DNA of 47,778 nt from Saccoglossus kowalevskii (taxonomy: Eukaryota; Hemichordata; Enteropneusta; Harrimaniidae): the NCBI RefSeq assembly GCF_000003605.2, contig NW_003129878.1:144114-191891 (forward strand), in the 5' to 3' direction. Position 1 is the stretch's first letter. Each line of letters starts with the position of its first letter. The notes beneath the pieces were generated by a model. It worked only from the letters and a program-made list of their open reading frames with translations, did not search any database and was not told the origin of the DNA. Both the position numbers and the translations under genes were made by a program. Positions 10,988 to 22,479 of this stretch are shown here, piece by piece.

Positions 10988-12817
10988 CTTCTTATTTTTC
11001 TTCTTAATGCATCATAAGTCTTCTTTTTCGAGAAAAAAAATTATCTGCCGTTTTCAAATTATTCTTAGTGGTAACTGTTTGCTGTGGTCGCCTAACAATT
11101 ACCACGGGAGGAAAATATGCCAGCTTTCAGTAGGATCACAATAAATGGTGAGGTCGTCGATGACGAAGGCCGCGTAGCATAGAATAATGAATGTATAAGT
11201 TAATGGTTGGGCGAGACATTCAGTTCTTTCAGTATACTATCTTTTTTATCCACACCGGGGCGTCACCCCTAGTGTGAGATTTAACAATATACGCACGCTA
11301 TCGGTAACCAATTATCAGGAGATGCTCATATGAACATATCACATGATATGGATCTATATTAACAATACACGCTACCTGTGAATAAACCTTATGAAACACA
11401 CGTTCAATTTTACTGATCTTAATCCAAATGTGTATGCTCATTCGAGATTTGTTATGTTTCGACATTTTTCGGGAATCGTAAGTAGACCGAAATCTCGCTT
11501 ATGGAAATGTAAATCCGGCAGGTAACAGTATGGGTTGTTTGTAATGTATTTATATGTTCTACTGTTGTTGCTTTCAATGTCCATCAATTGCTGTAAATCC
11601 GAAATACACGTTAATGATTGCAACATACACAAATTGTATAGTCAGCATTTGCAATTGGTTCGATATTGGATTTTTGTCAAATGAGGGTAATGTCCCCAAT
11701 TTTGCCCATACTAAGTTTGATTCTGTAACGTTTTCTCAACGCTCAAGCCAATTAAAATACATAGTCATATCATATTCTATGAACCCACTCAATGAAAAAC
11801 ATGTTTCCAAAAAAAAGTGCGAATCATGCTAGGTACCGACAATAATGTGCATCATCAAACTTCGATCGAAAACTATTTTAGTGTGCGTTTATATATTTAC
11901 TCACAAACAAAATGCCACCGGCCAAAATGTTCACATAAACTATGATTCAAAGAAGACACTATTTGCAAAAAATAAATATTTAGACAAGTTTTGGTTAACT
12001 AGCATACAAGAAAATTTCATCCGAGAGCTAAAAATTCGCAATACCAGATATGGTTTGATATTATTTTTGAACATGTAAATTCCCATACAACTTGTCAAAA
12101 CAATATATATTATATGAACAGTAGTGTGCACTGACACTGTTCAGTGAAGCATATTTGCGAAACTGTGGAGAGAATGTTTCGGTCGACCGACAATATGCGT
12201 GACTACTAGTATTTTTTGTGGCATATCGATTATTTAAATATATGTATCCATATTTAATCAAGTATTTTCATCGCCATGAGTTTGAAAATGCGATTAATCT
12301 TATATAATTTGCTCAATTACTGTACATCTTGAACAAAAGATTAACTCGAGACGATATCTTTAGGAGTATCTGCCAATGGTGCAATCAACTTGAAACTAAT
12401 ATTTAAAGACGGTAACTTGAGAGGGCGTTGTATCCCAGTCCCCTCTTGTGGTCACGGTCTCATACATGTTACTATAGCTTTGTTTTTCCCAAGAGACATT
12501 CTTTTGAAAGGAATTTAATTAATCTAGAATCAATACACTGTAAAAGTGTCTCCGCTAGCTAATGTTTTTGTTGTTTCAAGAACTTTTTACGTATTCCTTC
12601 CTTTCAAAAAATAGCTGTTCCAGGCGACAGTTCCGGACACTGGGTGTCACTCCGTTTCTGTTTTGAGGCATCATGTTTTGGAACTACATCAGGGTTGTGC
12701 GGCCATCTCTCTATCCAGTAACAAATTATTTTACTATACTAGTATCAATCAGCCCGGTCGAGCCACAAACACAACCTAAATTTATTTGTTACACTCACTC
12801 AGATTAGGATATTCAAC

Positions 12818-12890
12818 CATATGTAGGATTTGAACTCAGAGCGATCAATCATAGGTCGGTGTAATTCTACCGTTTGCACTCTCGATGTGG
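12818..12890 (-). repeat. Degenerate tRNA-like sequence (SINE head or pseudo-tRNA)
   Basis: On the minus strand GAGTTCAAATCC resembles the B box, and GTGCAAACGGTAGAAT about 35 bases upstream resembles the A box/D arm. There is no complete acceptor stem, so it is not a functional tRNA. Confidence 0.4.
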
Positions 12891-13635
12891 TAAGCTTAAT
12901 TCTTTGTCTTTAAAATATTTGTGATTTAATATTAGGAATGACACCCCCTGAGTTAATCAAGACGTTTAGACGTTCACCGACCTTACTTCGGACAACCGAG
13001 GTTCGTCAAAGTCACTATTGTCACGCCTCGTGGCCTAGAGAATTCATTCCGTTCTTTGTTCCACCGGCTTCATTGTGTTGAAGTGTTTACGGTTTTCTAT
13101 TGTCAGCAGTATTCTTTTCTCTTGTCGAGTATAATATTATGCCTTTAAAATAACATATTTATCGAATCAGATCAGAACGTAAAATCTCATACAGTTTATC
13201 ATATTCGTCGTAGGCAGATTATCAGACTATGGTGGTCGAGGTATCCGCAGGAGGGAGATGTTTATCAGCTTAACTTGTTCGTCACGATCAATACAATAAA
13301 ATAAAACGAAATGAATAATATCCATGGGCGTACGGCTACTCAAGAGATCTGCTGTGTATTATATTGTATAGACACTCTCATTACAAGTTTTATTATTCCA
13401 CAATGATAACGGATTAATATGACCGTGCATAGAGATTTGCAGATTCCTGTGTACGTGACTGTGTTCAGTCATTGAGTACCACACTAATATCAACTCGTTG
13501 GCGATTCACTCAACTGGAACCTGATCCTGTTCTGCCTCTATTCTGAAGGACTTTATTTCTTTTTTGTAACTGAAAATTATCTCAAATAGACATAGAACAC
13601 GTATTACTGAATTAGGCTTACTTTATTCTGATTAT

Positions 13636-13762
13636 TTAAAGGGCAGTGGTCGTCGAGCAGCGCGTCTTTGAATTTCATAAACAATGTATTTTACACGCGT
13701 TGTGTACGTCGCTATGAGTCCCATATCAAACAGGACGCGGCACGACGACCACCGCCCTTTAA
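13636..13762. mobile_element. MITE family 1, short copy
   Basis: TTAAAGGGCAGTGGTCGTCG at the left end and CGACGACCACCGCCCTTTAA at the right: inverted ends with TTAA targets. At 127 bases it is internally deleted relative to the 280-310-base copies. Confidence 0.78.
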
Positions 13763-14113
13763 TTACCTTCGTTTTTAACCTTATTTAGTTTTCTTGAAGG
13801 GGCAGTCGCTCCATAAATGTTAGATTGTACCCCAAATCGTTTTGCGCACAACACGGTGACAACATGATAATCCAAATAACTTGCATTTTTCTCGTTAAGT
13901 GAAGGGAGAACTATACAATGCACCGCAATCTGTATATTTGGTTTTGATGAATATGCGGATAATTTGCAGTTGATATTTTATATGATTTGTATTTTTTACA
14001 GGTAAAGGATTAACACGAATTCGCAGATGAAAAAAAAATATATTTTTTAAAAAAACAATAGCCTAAGAAAAATATTTGATGATGCCCAGAATTATGACAG
14101 GTTTTTGTGTTAC

Positions 14114-14122
14114 AGCGCCCTC
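14114..14122 (-). promoter_or_regulatory. CTCF-like motif
   Basis: Minus strand GGCACTTGAGGGCGCT contains the GAGGGCGCT core of the bilaterian CTCF consensus. Confidence 0.3.
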
Positions 14123-14158
14123 AAGTGCCATCATAAAATGTAATTGGCATACATTTGT

Positions 14159-14172
14159 CCGCTAGGGGGCGT
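14159..14172 (+). promoter_or_regulatory. CTCF-like motif
   Basis: CCGCTAGGGGGCGT matches the consensus CCASYAGRKGGCRS at 12 of 14 positions. Confidence 0.35.
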
Positions 14173-14710
14173 ACACGCCGGCATCATTCTACATTGGCAT
14201 ATTTCGATTTTACAGCATAATATATGACTGGTGACTCAGAAATGACACTAATTACAATTAAGCACGTCTAATTAACTAAATACTAGGAAAATCAAGGGGA
14301 AAGTGGCAATAGGTCTATGAAGAAAGACATGATATCTGAGTTCAGTTTGTTGAATTTTATTTCTTCATGTCAGCTGAACGGCCATAGTTTGTGCATGACA
14401 ATGATACAGTAATTTTATTTGTACCATGGCTGTCTTGAATTGGCCAATGAGGGTTCGAGGATTTCCATGGTTATAGGCCGTAGACCTGTGTTATGGCAAG
14501 ATTCGCATCCAAGCGAGAATGGCCCCAAGAGCTACAAGCACGTGGGACTGGAGCAATATTAATTATGGACGTGAAAATATTTTTGACATTGCCCCTGAAT
14601 GTGAAGTTTCCGAGAATTATATACTGTAAGTGATATTTGGTGTGTTGCCATGCAAAACTACTTTCCATACACTTTTGGGGCATGTCAATAAAATGAGCAA
14701 GTACTAGGTA

Positions 14711-14719
14711 GAGGGCGCT
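14711..14719 (+). promoter_or_regulatory. CTCF-like motif
   Basis: AGGTAGAGGGCGCTA carries the GAGGGCGCT core. Confidence 0.3.
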
Positions 14720-16807
14720 ATTCAACACCAACAAATGAAAGAGGTATATCGGTGTCTCATATTAATACATCCCTTTCTAGAAGCCTCTGCGGATTACCAA
14801 ACTGGCTGGAATTAATATAACGGCGTCAGCTTTCAATGTCAGTGTGTTAAAACGATTGTAACTTTGTTTGTACCACAAATCAATGCATACACAGAAGAGA
14901 CGCTATAGAAAGGACGCCAAGGAATCAAAGTCGGTGTTTAGTGCCCACTACGGACACACAAAAAACCTTGCCACTGAGAATCCCAGAGCGCAGTAAGCTA
15001 TAGGTTGTTAGAAATCACTAGTTCACAAATTCGTTATATAGCTATCAATTTGGAGTCGACTTTTGAATTCATCCTTGTACGAAATGTAGCGTTTGGGAAA
15101 CGACTAAAATGCAAGAAGTGTATATTTTGGAAATAATTCCACCGGAGTACATGTTAAAAGTTTATTTCAGAAAAAACATACTCGTCTCCGAATTTTTCTA
15201 ATAAGCGCTAATGATCTATGATAAAAACAATTTAAATTTAGAAGCCAGTGTTGATAAATAGGCCAACAATTTACATCATATATTTTTAGAAGACGAAAAG
15301 TATTTCGATGTCCGGTTTTGTGAAAAAATCATAAAAACAAACTTAGAAATGTTGGTGTTACATTTTCACGCGAGGCCCATTGAAATAGTATAATCGAAAA
15401 TACAGTACACGGATCAGCTACGCGTGATTGTTGTGAAGACCAAGATAAGCGCTGTAAGTTGACACGCTCGAACATTTCGTGGAATGTTGAAAAATTTCTA
15501 GCATTACTGGTATGTTTTTTGTATTATATATTCAAGTTCAAGTTGTCAACCAATATTCCACACATTTTGATGAGTTGATGTACATGTGTTTCGGCGCTGC
15601 GCAAGAATATCAGCATAAGTTCGAATAGAGATGACAAATTTAACTTTAAAAAGATGTTTCTACGGTGAAAATGTACAACACACAAAATGGCAGAAATGAC
15701 ACTACTTCTATTATGACTAGACTGTCTGTTCTTTTCATTTTCTGTTACATTTATGTGCAAAACATCATGCAATCTGTGTAATTTGTACTGTAAACACAAA
15801 AATGTGTCAACCCCGGAAGTTCGATAATACGTGGTCACAGCCGAATCGAACAGACGCGATGTATTCGAGATACTGAGAATTCACCCGATGCCTTTTCTTT
15901 GATTATACTATCGAAAGCGGTGCAATGCCTTCATTTTGACGCAATTGTGATACAATGTGTAGAATAAGTAGTATATTTTGGTCCAGTGATGCGAAATGTT
16001 GCTACTTTTATCGATTGACTAATGTTATACAGCGAAAATAATGACGTTCGTCGCGTTGGTTTCAAGTGTAAAATAACACATATTGAGTGAGAGTAATAAA
16101 AGTTTAGACCTACAAGAAGAATATTTATCCTTGTAAAGCAATTGTTATGTTGATACATCGTTCAGTCATTGTACACTAACCAGAATTTCAGATAGGCACT
16201 AAGCTCTATATGGTTTGCACTTGAATAAAAACCTTCCATATTCTATCCTATCAGATCAGTTTTTTTAATGCGTCATTCTTCTGTTGATAATAATACCTAT
16301 TTCAGTTCACTGCACGAGATAATATCCTTTCATCCGAGAACGTACACTGGAATGTGATAGACGCTGTCAGCGCTTTGTGGCAGCTCTTGGTTTTCATGTT
16401 TCTAAACACTTGGTGATATACGGATATGTTGCCATGACAGTGTGTAACCAAGCGAATCGGTATAAATGTGGTGTTTATATCCAATTTAAATCCTGCATTT
16501 GTTAATAACAATTGTAATTGTTGCTTGATTGTAACCGAATTAATCGTTCAATGACAAGGCCCTCTCCCCCGGGTATACGTCGCATGAATAGATACAATTT
16601 AAAGAATAATAATTAGGGGCGTGACCAGGTTACCGTTGAATAGAACTGTTTATACTTTATAGTATCGCAGAACTTATTCACCCATCGATCGGTAACGATA
16701 TGTAGTCTGGAGTGACTACAGCCTGCATTCAACGAGGAAAGTCACGGAATGTGTTTGTGTTCTGTTTAATAATTAATTTGTCATAATCAATATCGATTGA
16801 GTATAAG

Positions 16808-16856
16808 ATGTTGGATTTTATATGTTTGATGGTTTTTACGTTTCTAAATGTCTTTG
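16808..16856 (+). CDS. Gene C exon 1: signal peptide
   Basis: ATG at 16808 with A at -3 opens a hydrophobic leader of 16 residues. The donor is GTAAGT, phase 1. Confidence 0.8.
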
Positions 16857-19800
16857 GTAAGTTGATTTCTTTGTAACTTGCTTTGATATAAGTGTTCAAC
16901 TGTAGGGATAGGGGTAGGGGAAGGGCGATGTGTACTTGTTTGATCGTTACTCAGATGAGAAGAATCAACTATATATGGGTCAAACGTTTAGTTATTAGTT
17001 ATATTTTATTACATATCATCACGGGAGACGAGAGAACCACTTTTTCAGATCAGATAAAAGCAGTACTACATTTGCGAGTGATTCATGCCGTGTTTCCTTG
17101 CTTCACATTATATTACATACTAACACATCATTCCCATGTATTACAAGTATATGGAGACGTTTTGACGTCATGTCAAGAATATAAAGAAAACGAAAACATC
17201 ATCAATGGATTGGTACGTATATTGCTAGCGTTATAATGTTTGTTTTTTTGTATTGATCGACTACATGTATTTGTTGGCTGTATTCAACTAAAGGCCAGTT
17301 TACCACAAGGTCCTCGAAAGATAGGGCAACTCAATGAAATTTAATGATTATATTTATATCATGGCGAAGAATAAATGGATGTTTAGTTATACAGCATTCA
17401 TAAGTTGAGTTGACATATATATGACACGTTGGATTTAAACCGATAAAGTAAATTATCGCAAATAAAGAACAGTTCAACTCAAGCTTGTTATTTGTGTCTT
17501 TTGTAGTATTTAATAGACCCCGATGGTGATGGTCCACTGAACCCATTCACTGTACACTGTGATATGTGGACAGAAGCGTCTGCTGTAACTACCATACGGC
17601 ACAACCAAGAAGACAGAACTCATGTACAAGGTTATGATGAACCAGGTAAAATTATCAAACTAATATATCCCACTAAATGTGCTCGCTCGACTAAACACTG
17701 CAGAAGACACAGTCTGCATTACGTTACATATAATTGGGTGTCACACCATAAATTAACATTGTATGCAGGTTTGCTAATTTTGCATTATATGGTATCCCTG
17801 TTCACGGGCCTTGGCCGACTATTCATAACGTTACGTTAACGATGTATCACTTAAGGCCGGCTTGTACAACTGAAATAAATATTTATTTTCCGACCAGCCA
17901 CAAATAATGCACTCGACTTGGTATTTTATGTAAATCAGTTTTAATTTATTTATGTAACTTCAAATTTTGCATTAACACTGACCTGAGTATAACCTTATTA
18001 TTATACATCTTTTCCTCCCAATGATATATCATAAGAATGCCGAAATCCAAAAAGTTTAGAACAGAATCACTTCTTTGTGTAGATCCCGGTCAAACACTGG
18101 TAGCAGCCATGTTTGTTTTTATTAATAGGGGACGCTTGCCCGTGTAATCATTCCATATTTGGAATTCGCATTTCCTAATATGGTAGGATGAAAATAACCC
18201 TCACCCATTGCTCATTGGTTATATGTTATTTCAGGTTCATATATGGCGAACATTACATATGGGGATGTGTCCATTGACCAGATTCGAGCTGTCATCGATA
18301 CATCCGATACCTGTGAGCAGTGGATAGGTTATGATTGCTACCATAGTGCATTCAACTTTGACAGTGAGTAACAACGTGCTGTTGATGTATTCTTCTTATC
18401 CACTCCTTTAATATATTGTATTGAACTTTTACGAACAGTTCAAATGTTGCGTTACAGCTGACGTTCCCAATGCATGGTGGGTCGATTACTCTGGTACAAA
18501 CCATTACTATTGGGGTAGTTCCGGTAACCAAGAGGGCTTTTGTCAGTGTGGAGTTAACGGCGACTGCGATGATGCAACAGGTGGCATCAACGATGGTAAG
18601 TCAGAAATATGAACAACAAGTAGGTGTTATACCTCTGTATAGTAAGAAGTCAATTAATTCAAGCACAAATGTTTTAGTTGCGTTATAAACGAAACACATA
18701 CTGTCACACTGTATGTACATCTTTTCTAGCTTTAAATATCAAGTGTAACTGTGACAATAATGACAATAAATGGAGAACAGATGAAGGATACCTAACGGAT
18801 AAGACTGTTCTACCAGTCACTGCATTGCAGTTTGGCGATAGTGGAGACAACACAGAAGAAGGGTACCATACTCTTGGCCCACTAACTTGCATAGCAGGTA
18901 TACATAATTACGATAATTGGTTGGTATTTGTATAATATCGAAAAATGTTTTTGACTTGATTCTGTCAGAACTCATCCTCGAGATTTATTGAAGCCGAATT
19001 CGGCAATCTTCAGGCTCTCTTGTTGGGCTCTGTTAAAATTCCACGGAGTAAACGAGATAATGGCGTTTGTGTTTGGACTTATTCATTGTAACAAGTGGGC
19101 TTTGAATAATTAATCATCAGACTACAGAGGCAGTATTGTAAATTTATAGTAATATAATTCATTTCCATATATTCACATTTATTGGGTCGTTAAACACGTC
19201 TTCTGAGGACATTTTATCACACAGATCAGCGTTAAACAACATCAATTAAAGGGCGATGGTCGTCGCGCAGCGCATTCGAGAGATGAGCAAAGATGGCGAC
19301 TTTGACTCTTGCGCATACCAACGTGTACAAACTGATACGTTACTAAGCTTTGTATTTTATGGTAATGTGAAGGTATCAACAGAATCACTGGCGGTAGTGA
19401 GTGCACGTTGCGCCCAGATCAAAAATCGTACCTGTAAAGAGCGCATTGGATTATGGGTAAAGCCGTCGGTGTTTATCAACACAAATGTCGCACATGCGCG
19501 GCACGACGACCACCGCCCTTTAATTGTGATTCTTTTTCTTTTTTGGTATTCGAAATGAGGCTTTTTACCTTTTATATTTATTTTTTTATTTTTTATAATG
19601 TGATAACCGATAGTATTCCAAACTACTGAATCTACTCCGTTAACAGCAGAAACACCAGCATGGACTAAGACATCTGGGGGTGTTGCCACAATCGTCGTAA
19701 TTTGCATTATAATCGCCATTGCTACGCTGATCGCCGCTGGATGCGTTTATCGCATTGTTGTAGTTGCATGTTATCGTAAACCTGTTGCACTTGAAGGACG

Positions 19801-22437
19801 TCCATCGCTTAGTACATGTTGTGAGGATATCTGTGGTATTAAGTTTAGAACCTATATCAATGATTATTACAAAAGAAAGAACACGTGAGTAAAATAAAAT
19901 ATGTTAAAGCAAGGGAGCATGCGTCAGGTGGCCATAGCGTGTCACTGTTTACAAACAAGCGTCTACCCTATGAGCCTTTGCGTTCTTAGCGTGTGTTGTT
20001 ATCATCGCTTGGGACATAATTCCCGCGCGTGCGCAGGTGACGACCCTCCCGCTGTAATAATAACGATTGTAGTTGTCATATATATTAACGCCCACTAAAA
20101 TCACCACGATCGCTTTGATTAGTAAATACACGATAACGTGGCCGCCTGGTATTTAATGATCTTGACAATCATTGTAGCTGTATATTGATAATAGCTGTTA
20201 AGGAAAGAAAACTGAGTAAGTAGATTGTGTTCTTGGTGAATACGCGGCTTTTGACAAATCTTGGAAAAAGGTCTGCTGGTGTTTATATTCAACCGGAACT
20301 TGTCGATCACGGAATAGACTATTAAGGGTCCTGTAGCCTAACACATGGACTTGGTTTCGTGTCCAAATCTCGTATTAACTTTGCACAATACAAAAGTCCA
20401 GGAACGAGACTGAATTAACACAGTTTTAATCCATTAATACAATTTTGAAAAGAAATGTTTCTAATTTAATAATCATTCAAAATCTTTCCGTATCTGTTAC
20501 AGTAAACATGTATGGAAAACTTCAATGAACCAAGTAATGGTCACACCCAGGGAAAGAGACAAGATAAATGGGGGTATGGTTGATTACATCAATACCGTAA
20601 CCACGGATTCCTTCGTTGGTTCTTTAACTGATAGATACCGAGACATTATCATGTGCCATGTATGTATTAAAATTTAGCATCCTCATCACACTTAATTCAT
20701 CTATTCTAATTAACTTGGTTCATTATTTACAGATATCATAATGTATCCAACGCAGTGTCATGAAGACCATCGAATGAACAAAACAGAAAAACATTCACTG
20801 TCTACTAGTAAGAAGAATATGGGTGACAAGGTTAGTAAATATATTGTCGATACGTCTTGCTGTATGTTTGTTGTACCAATCGGTGTATTTTATAAGTAAC
20901 AACCCCCAAAACACCAAGATAATTGTTATACTTTGAGTTCTTATATTGACCACGTCTTTCCTTCTTGGTAAACCACATTTCCGCTGCTGGACCAGATTGT
21001 ACAATTACGGGAATAAACCCCGGCATTCTATTTCGCACACAATGCAGTCCACAGAATAGCACACATGTAACAGTTCACCGTTACTGATAGTAGATTATTC
21101 AGTAGATAACCGATATTTTTCAAATATCAAAAGCAGAAACATTGCACAAGACTGTAAGAAGATTCTGTTCAGGCATATAGCGTACGAAAGATACGACCCC
21201 TTTGATCTCCACAACAGCGCCATCAGCGATAAAACTACTGAAATCGTTCCTTTTGAATGCAACTCTAATATGAATATTTGAATGAATGACTGATTGACGG
21301 ACGGACGAACGAATGAGCGGATTGACTATTTATTTGTATATTTTTTAATCGTAGATGTTCCCAAGTCTGCCAGAAAGAAAGGTTTCCCCTGTTGAATTTA
21401 CTAAAACAAACGAAACAAAAAGTAAGTGCATAACATACACATATTTGACTATTAATGTATATAGGGTAGCTGTATTTTAGCGTGAGACACAGTAAACTAA
21501 TTTGAAATTTCTAATTTCTACAATATTGAATATATGGTAATATTAGCCTACCTTGTAGTACAACCTGACAGTGACACAAAATTTAGTATTTAAAGCTCCT
21601 TCTACTGTAAGTGACACAACTACGCCGACTAATAGTATGTGTAAATTACTGGTAAACTAAAAGTTGTCCTACCCGGAGTGGGGATGTTACCTATGGTCAC
21701 AATCGACTTACTACTTTCGGCAAATTGTTCAGCTTAGGCCAGAAAAAAAATCTCTGTTTCTCGTTTCATGGAAATTTTAAAATGAGGCGGCGAGGTGATT
21801 TTGTTTTGAACACTGAACTAAAATGGGGGAAATTTGAGACAAGTGCGAGTACAAGCGCATTTTGGAATGCTTTAGAAGGAAAAAAACGTCCGAGGCGCAT
21901 AGTTCAAAATGATGCGCGCGGAAACGAGAAACAGAATTTTTTTTTTTTCTCAGTCTTATATACACGGAGATGGAATTCGGAGATATGCGTCTTTCATAGA
22001 TTGAACAATGATCGTGAACAATATTAGTCATTTCGTATACACTTTAGACAAGCATTTCAAAGATATTGATTAGTTTATTTTGTCATTTATTATGAATAAT
22101 ATATCCATGTCTTTCTAAATTACATGAATGTTATATTGCTGTGACGTAATGATTGGTCAGATGTGAGTAGACATCACGGCAACGGTTTATAATCTGCAAT
22201 CCATTTATCTTGTATTCACGACATGAACATACCCCATCAATGGGTTTATGACGACCAAATCACGATTACGGTGGTGATTTTAGTTTGCCCCCTACACAGT
22301 AACTAATAGTTTTGAAATGTTTCCCATTGCAGGCAATGATGAGTCCCATCATCGTCCGACTGTCCAAACTAGAGGTTTGAAAAGCAAGACGGCCAGGAGA
22401 GGAAGGAGAGGAAGACGCACTAACAAACATAAATAAT
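16808..22437 (+). CDS. Gene C: CNTNAP-type fibrinogen-like single-pass membrane protein
   Basis: Eleven exons, 1,263 coding bases, about 420 residues. Residues 1-17 are a signal peptide (MLDFICLMVFTFLNVFG). Residues about 20-229 form a fibrinogen-like domain of the kind found in contactin-associated (Caspr) proteins: GLYLIDPDG, FTVHCDM, GYDEPGSY, CEQWIGYDC, YWGSSG, CQCGVNGDC, KCNCDNNDNKW and GYHTLGPLTC. Residues about 241-267 are a membrane helix (VATIVVICIIIAIATLIAA). The tail of about 150 residues is Ser/Thr/Lys rich and ends in a basic Arg-Gly stretch (TARRGRRGRRTNKHK). No laminin-G or EGF domain is present, so it is not a full Caspr; it is a stand-alone domain on a membrane stalk, probably a surface receptor or adhesion protein. 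It lies between two divergent cadherin paralogs. An AATAAA at 22474 follows the stop. The ligand is unknown. The domain call is firm; the exon 8 donor is uncertain. Confidence 0.88.
17148..17212 (+). CDS. Gene C exon 2: start of fibrinogen-like domain
   Basis: Reads VYGDVLTSCQEYKENENII and ends NGL, 65 bases, phase 1 to 0, donor GTACGT. The acceptor (TTACAAG) lacks a strong pyrimidine tract. The upstream open frame could allow an earlier acceptor, so the start is less sure than the end. Confidence 0.72.
17507..17645 (+). CDS. Gene C exon 3
   Basis: Reads YLIDPDGDGPLNPFTVHCD through GYDEP, 139 bases, phase 0 to 1. YLIDPDG and FTVHCDM are the signature of this domain type. Confidence 0.87.
17989..18191. 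repeat. Dispersed repeat, copy 2
   Basis: Second copy of the repeat at 86-270. It sits in gene C intron 3 and ends 43 bases before exon 4. The CArg-type palindrome is at 18153-18162. Confidence 0.75.
18235..18363 (+). CDS. Gene C exon 4
   Basis: Reads GSYMANITYGDVSIDQIRA, contains TCEQWIGYDCYHSAFNFD, 129 bases, phase 1 to 1. A dispersed repeat (17989-18191) ends just 43 bases upstream. Confidence 0.88.
18458..18595 (+). CDS. Gene C exon 5
   Basis: Reads TDVPNAWWVDYSGTNHYYW, then FCQCGVNGDCDD, 138 bases, phase 1 to 1. Confidence 0.88.
18730..18897 (+). CDS. Gene C exon 6: end of fibrinogen-like domain
   Basis: Reads ALNIKCNCDNNDNKWRTDE, then LPVTALQFGD and GYHTLGPLTCIA, 168 bases, phase 1 to 1. 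Confidence 0.88.
19246..19523. mobile_element. MITE family 1, full copy in gene C intron 6
   Basis: 278 bases with TTAA at both ends, inverted ends GGGCGATGGTCGTCGCGC and GCACGACGACCACCGCCC. Its interior is shared with the copies at 25907 and 46080 (for example GATGGCGACTTTGACTCTTG). No transposase is encoded. Confidence 0.82.
19650..19884 (+). CDS. Gene C exon 7: membrane helix and start of tail
   Basis: Reads ETPAWTKTSGGVATIVVIC, then a helix IIAIATLIAAGCVYRIVV and the Cys-containing juxtamembrane tail CCEDICGIKF, 235 bases, phase 1 to 2. The acceptor is a CAGCAG tandem, so use of the upstream AG would add one Ala in frame. Confidence 0.85.
19904..20056. mobile_element. MITE family 2, copy 2
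   Basis: Reads as the reverse complement of 3035-3192 (GCGCAGGTGACGACCCTCCC at its right end). It starts with TTAA only 20 bases after the gene C exon 7; the right TTAA is lost. Confidence 0.72.
20503..20573 (+). CDS. Gene C exon 8: cytoplasmic tail (donor uncertain)
   Basis: Reads KHVWKTSMNQVMVTPRERD and ends KING, 71 bases, phase 2 to 1 with donor GTATGG. This donor is the one that keeps frame into exon 9. The frame stays open past it to a stop after 20659, where a stronger donor GTATGT would join exon 9 out of frame and stop after two codons, giving a shorter tail. Confidence 0.6.
20733..20830 (+). CDS. Gene C exon 9: cytoplasmic tail
   Basis: Reads IIMYPTQCHEDHRMNKTEK and ends KKNMGDK, 98 bases, phase 1 to 0, donor GTTAGT. 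Only this frame is open and joins exon 10. Confidence 0.65.
21355..21421 (+). CDS. Gene C exon 10: cytoplasmic tail
   Basis: Reads MFPSLPERKVSPVEFTKTN, 67 bases, phase 0 to 1, with a pyrimidine-rich acceptor and a GTAAGT donor. Confidence 0.68.
22334..22437 (+). CDS. Gene C exon 11: basic C-terminus and stop
   Basis: Reads SNDESHHRPTVQTRGLKSK, then an Arg/Gly repeat, and ends THKHK-like TNKHK before TAA at 22435. The 33 residues carry a strong positive charge that could bind acidic lipids or RNA; this is inference. Confidence 0.7.
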
Positions 22438-22473
22438 GTTCCCAATTGTAAATTTTATAGCTCATTTACTAAT

Positions 22474-22479
22474 AATAAA
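22474..22479 (+). terminator. Poly(A) signal of gene C
   Basis: AATAAA lies 37 bases after the gene C stop codon. This spacing is usual for a short 3' UTR. Confidence 0.55.

Larger units (their letters stand above)
10988..16807. other. Intergenic region between gene A and gene C
   Basis: About 5.8 kb without a supportable gene. It must hold the 5' UTR and promoter of gene A at the left and the promoter of gene C at the right. It contains a tRNA-like remnant (12818-12890), a short MITE (13636-13762) and three CTCF-like motifs (14114, 14159, 14711). Confidence 0.6.

Noticed and set aside
13022-13085. Possible tRNA start (GTGGCCTAGAG, A-box-like)
   Set aside because: No matching B box or stems at the right distance.
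14471-14734. 87-codon minus-strand open frame
   Set aside because: No signal, domain or neighbouring exons; codon content not distinct from flanks. It could be old repeat DNA.
16892-17236. 114-codon open frame overlapping gene C exon 2
   Set aside because: Only its last part (from 17148) encodes the domain; the front lies in intron 1 and lacks domain features.
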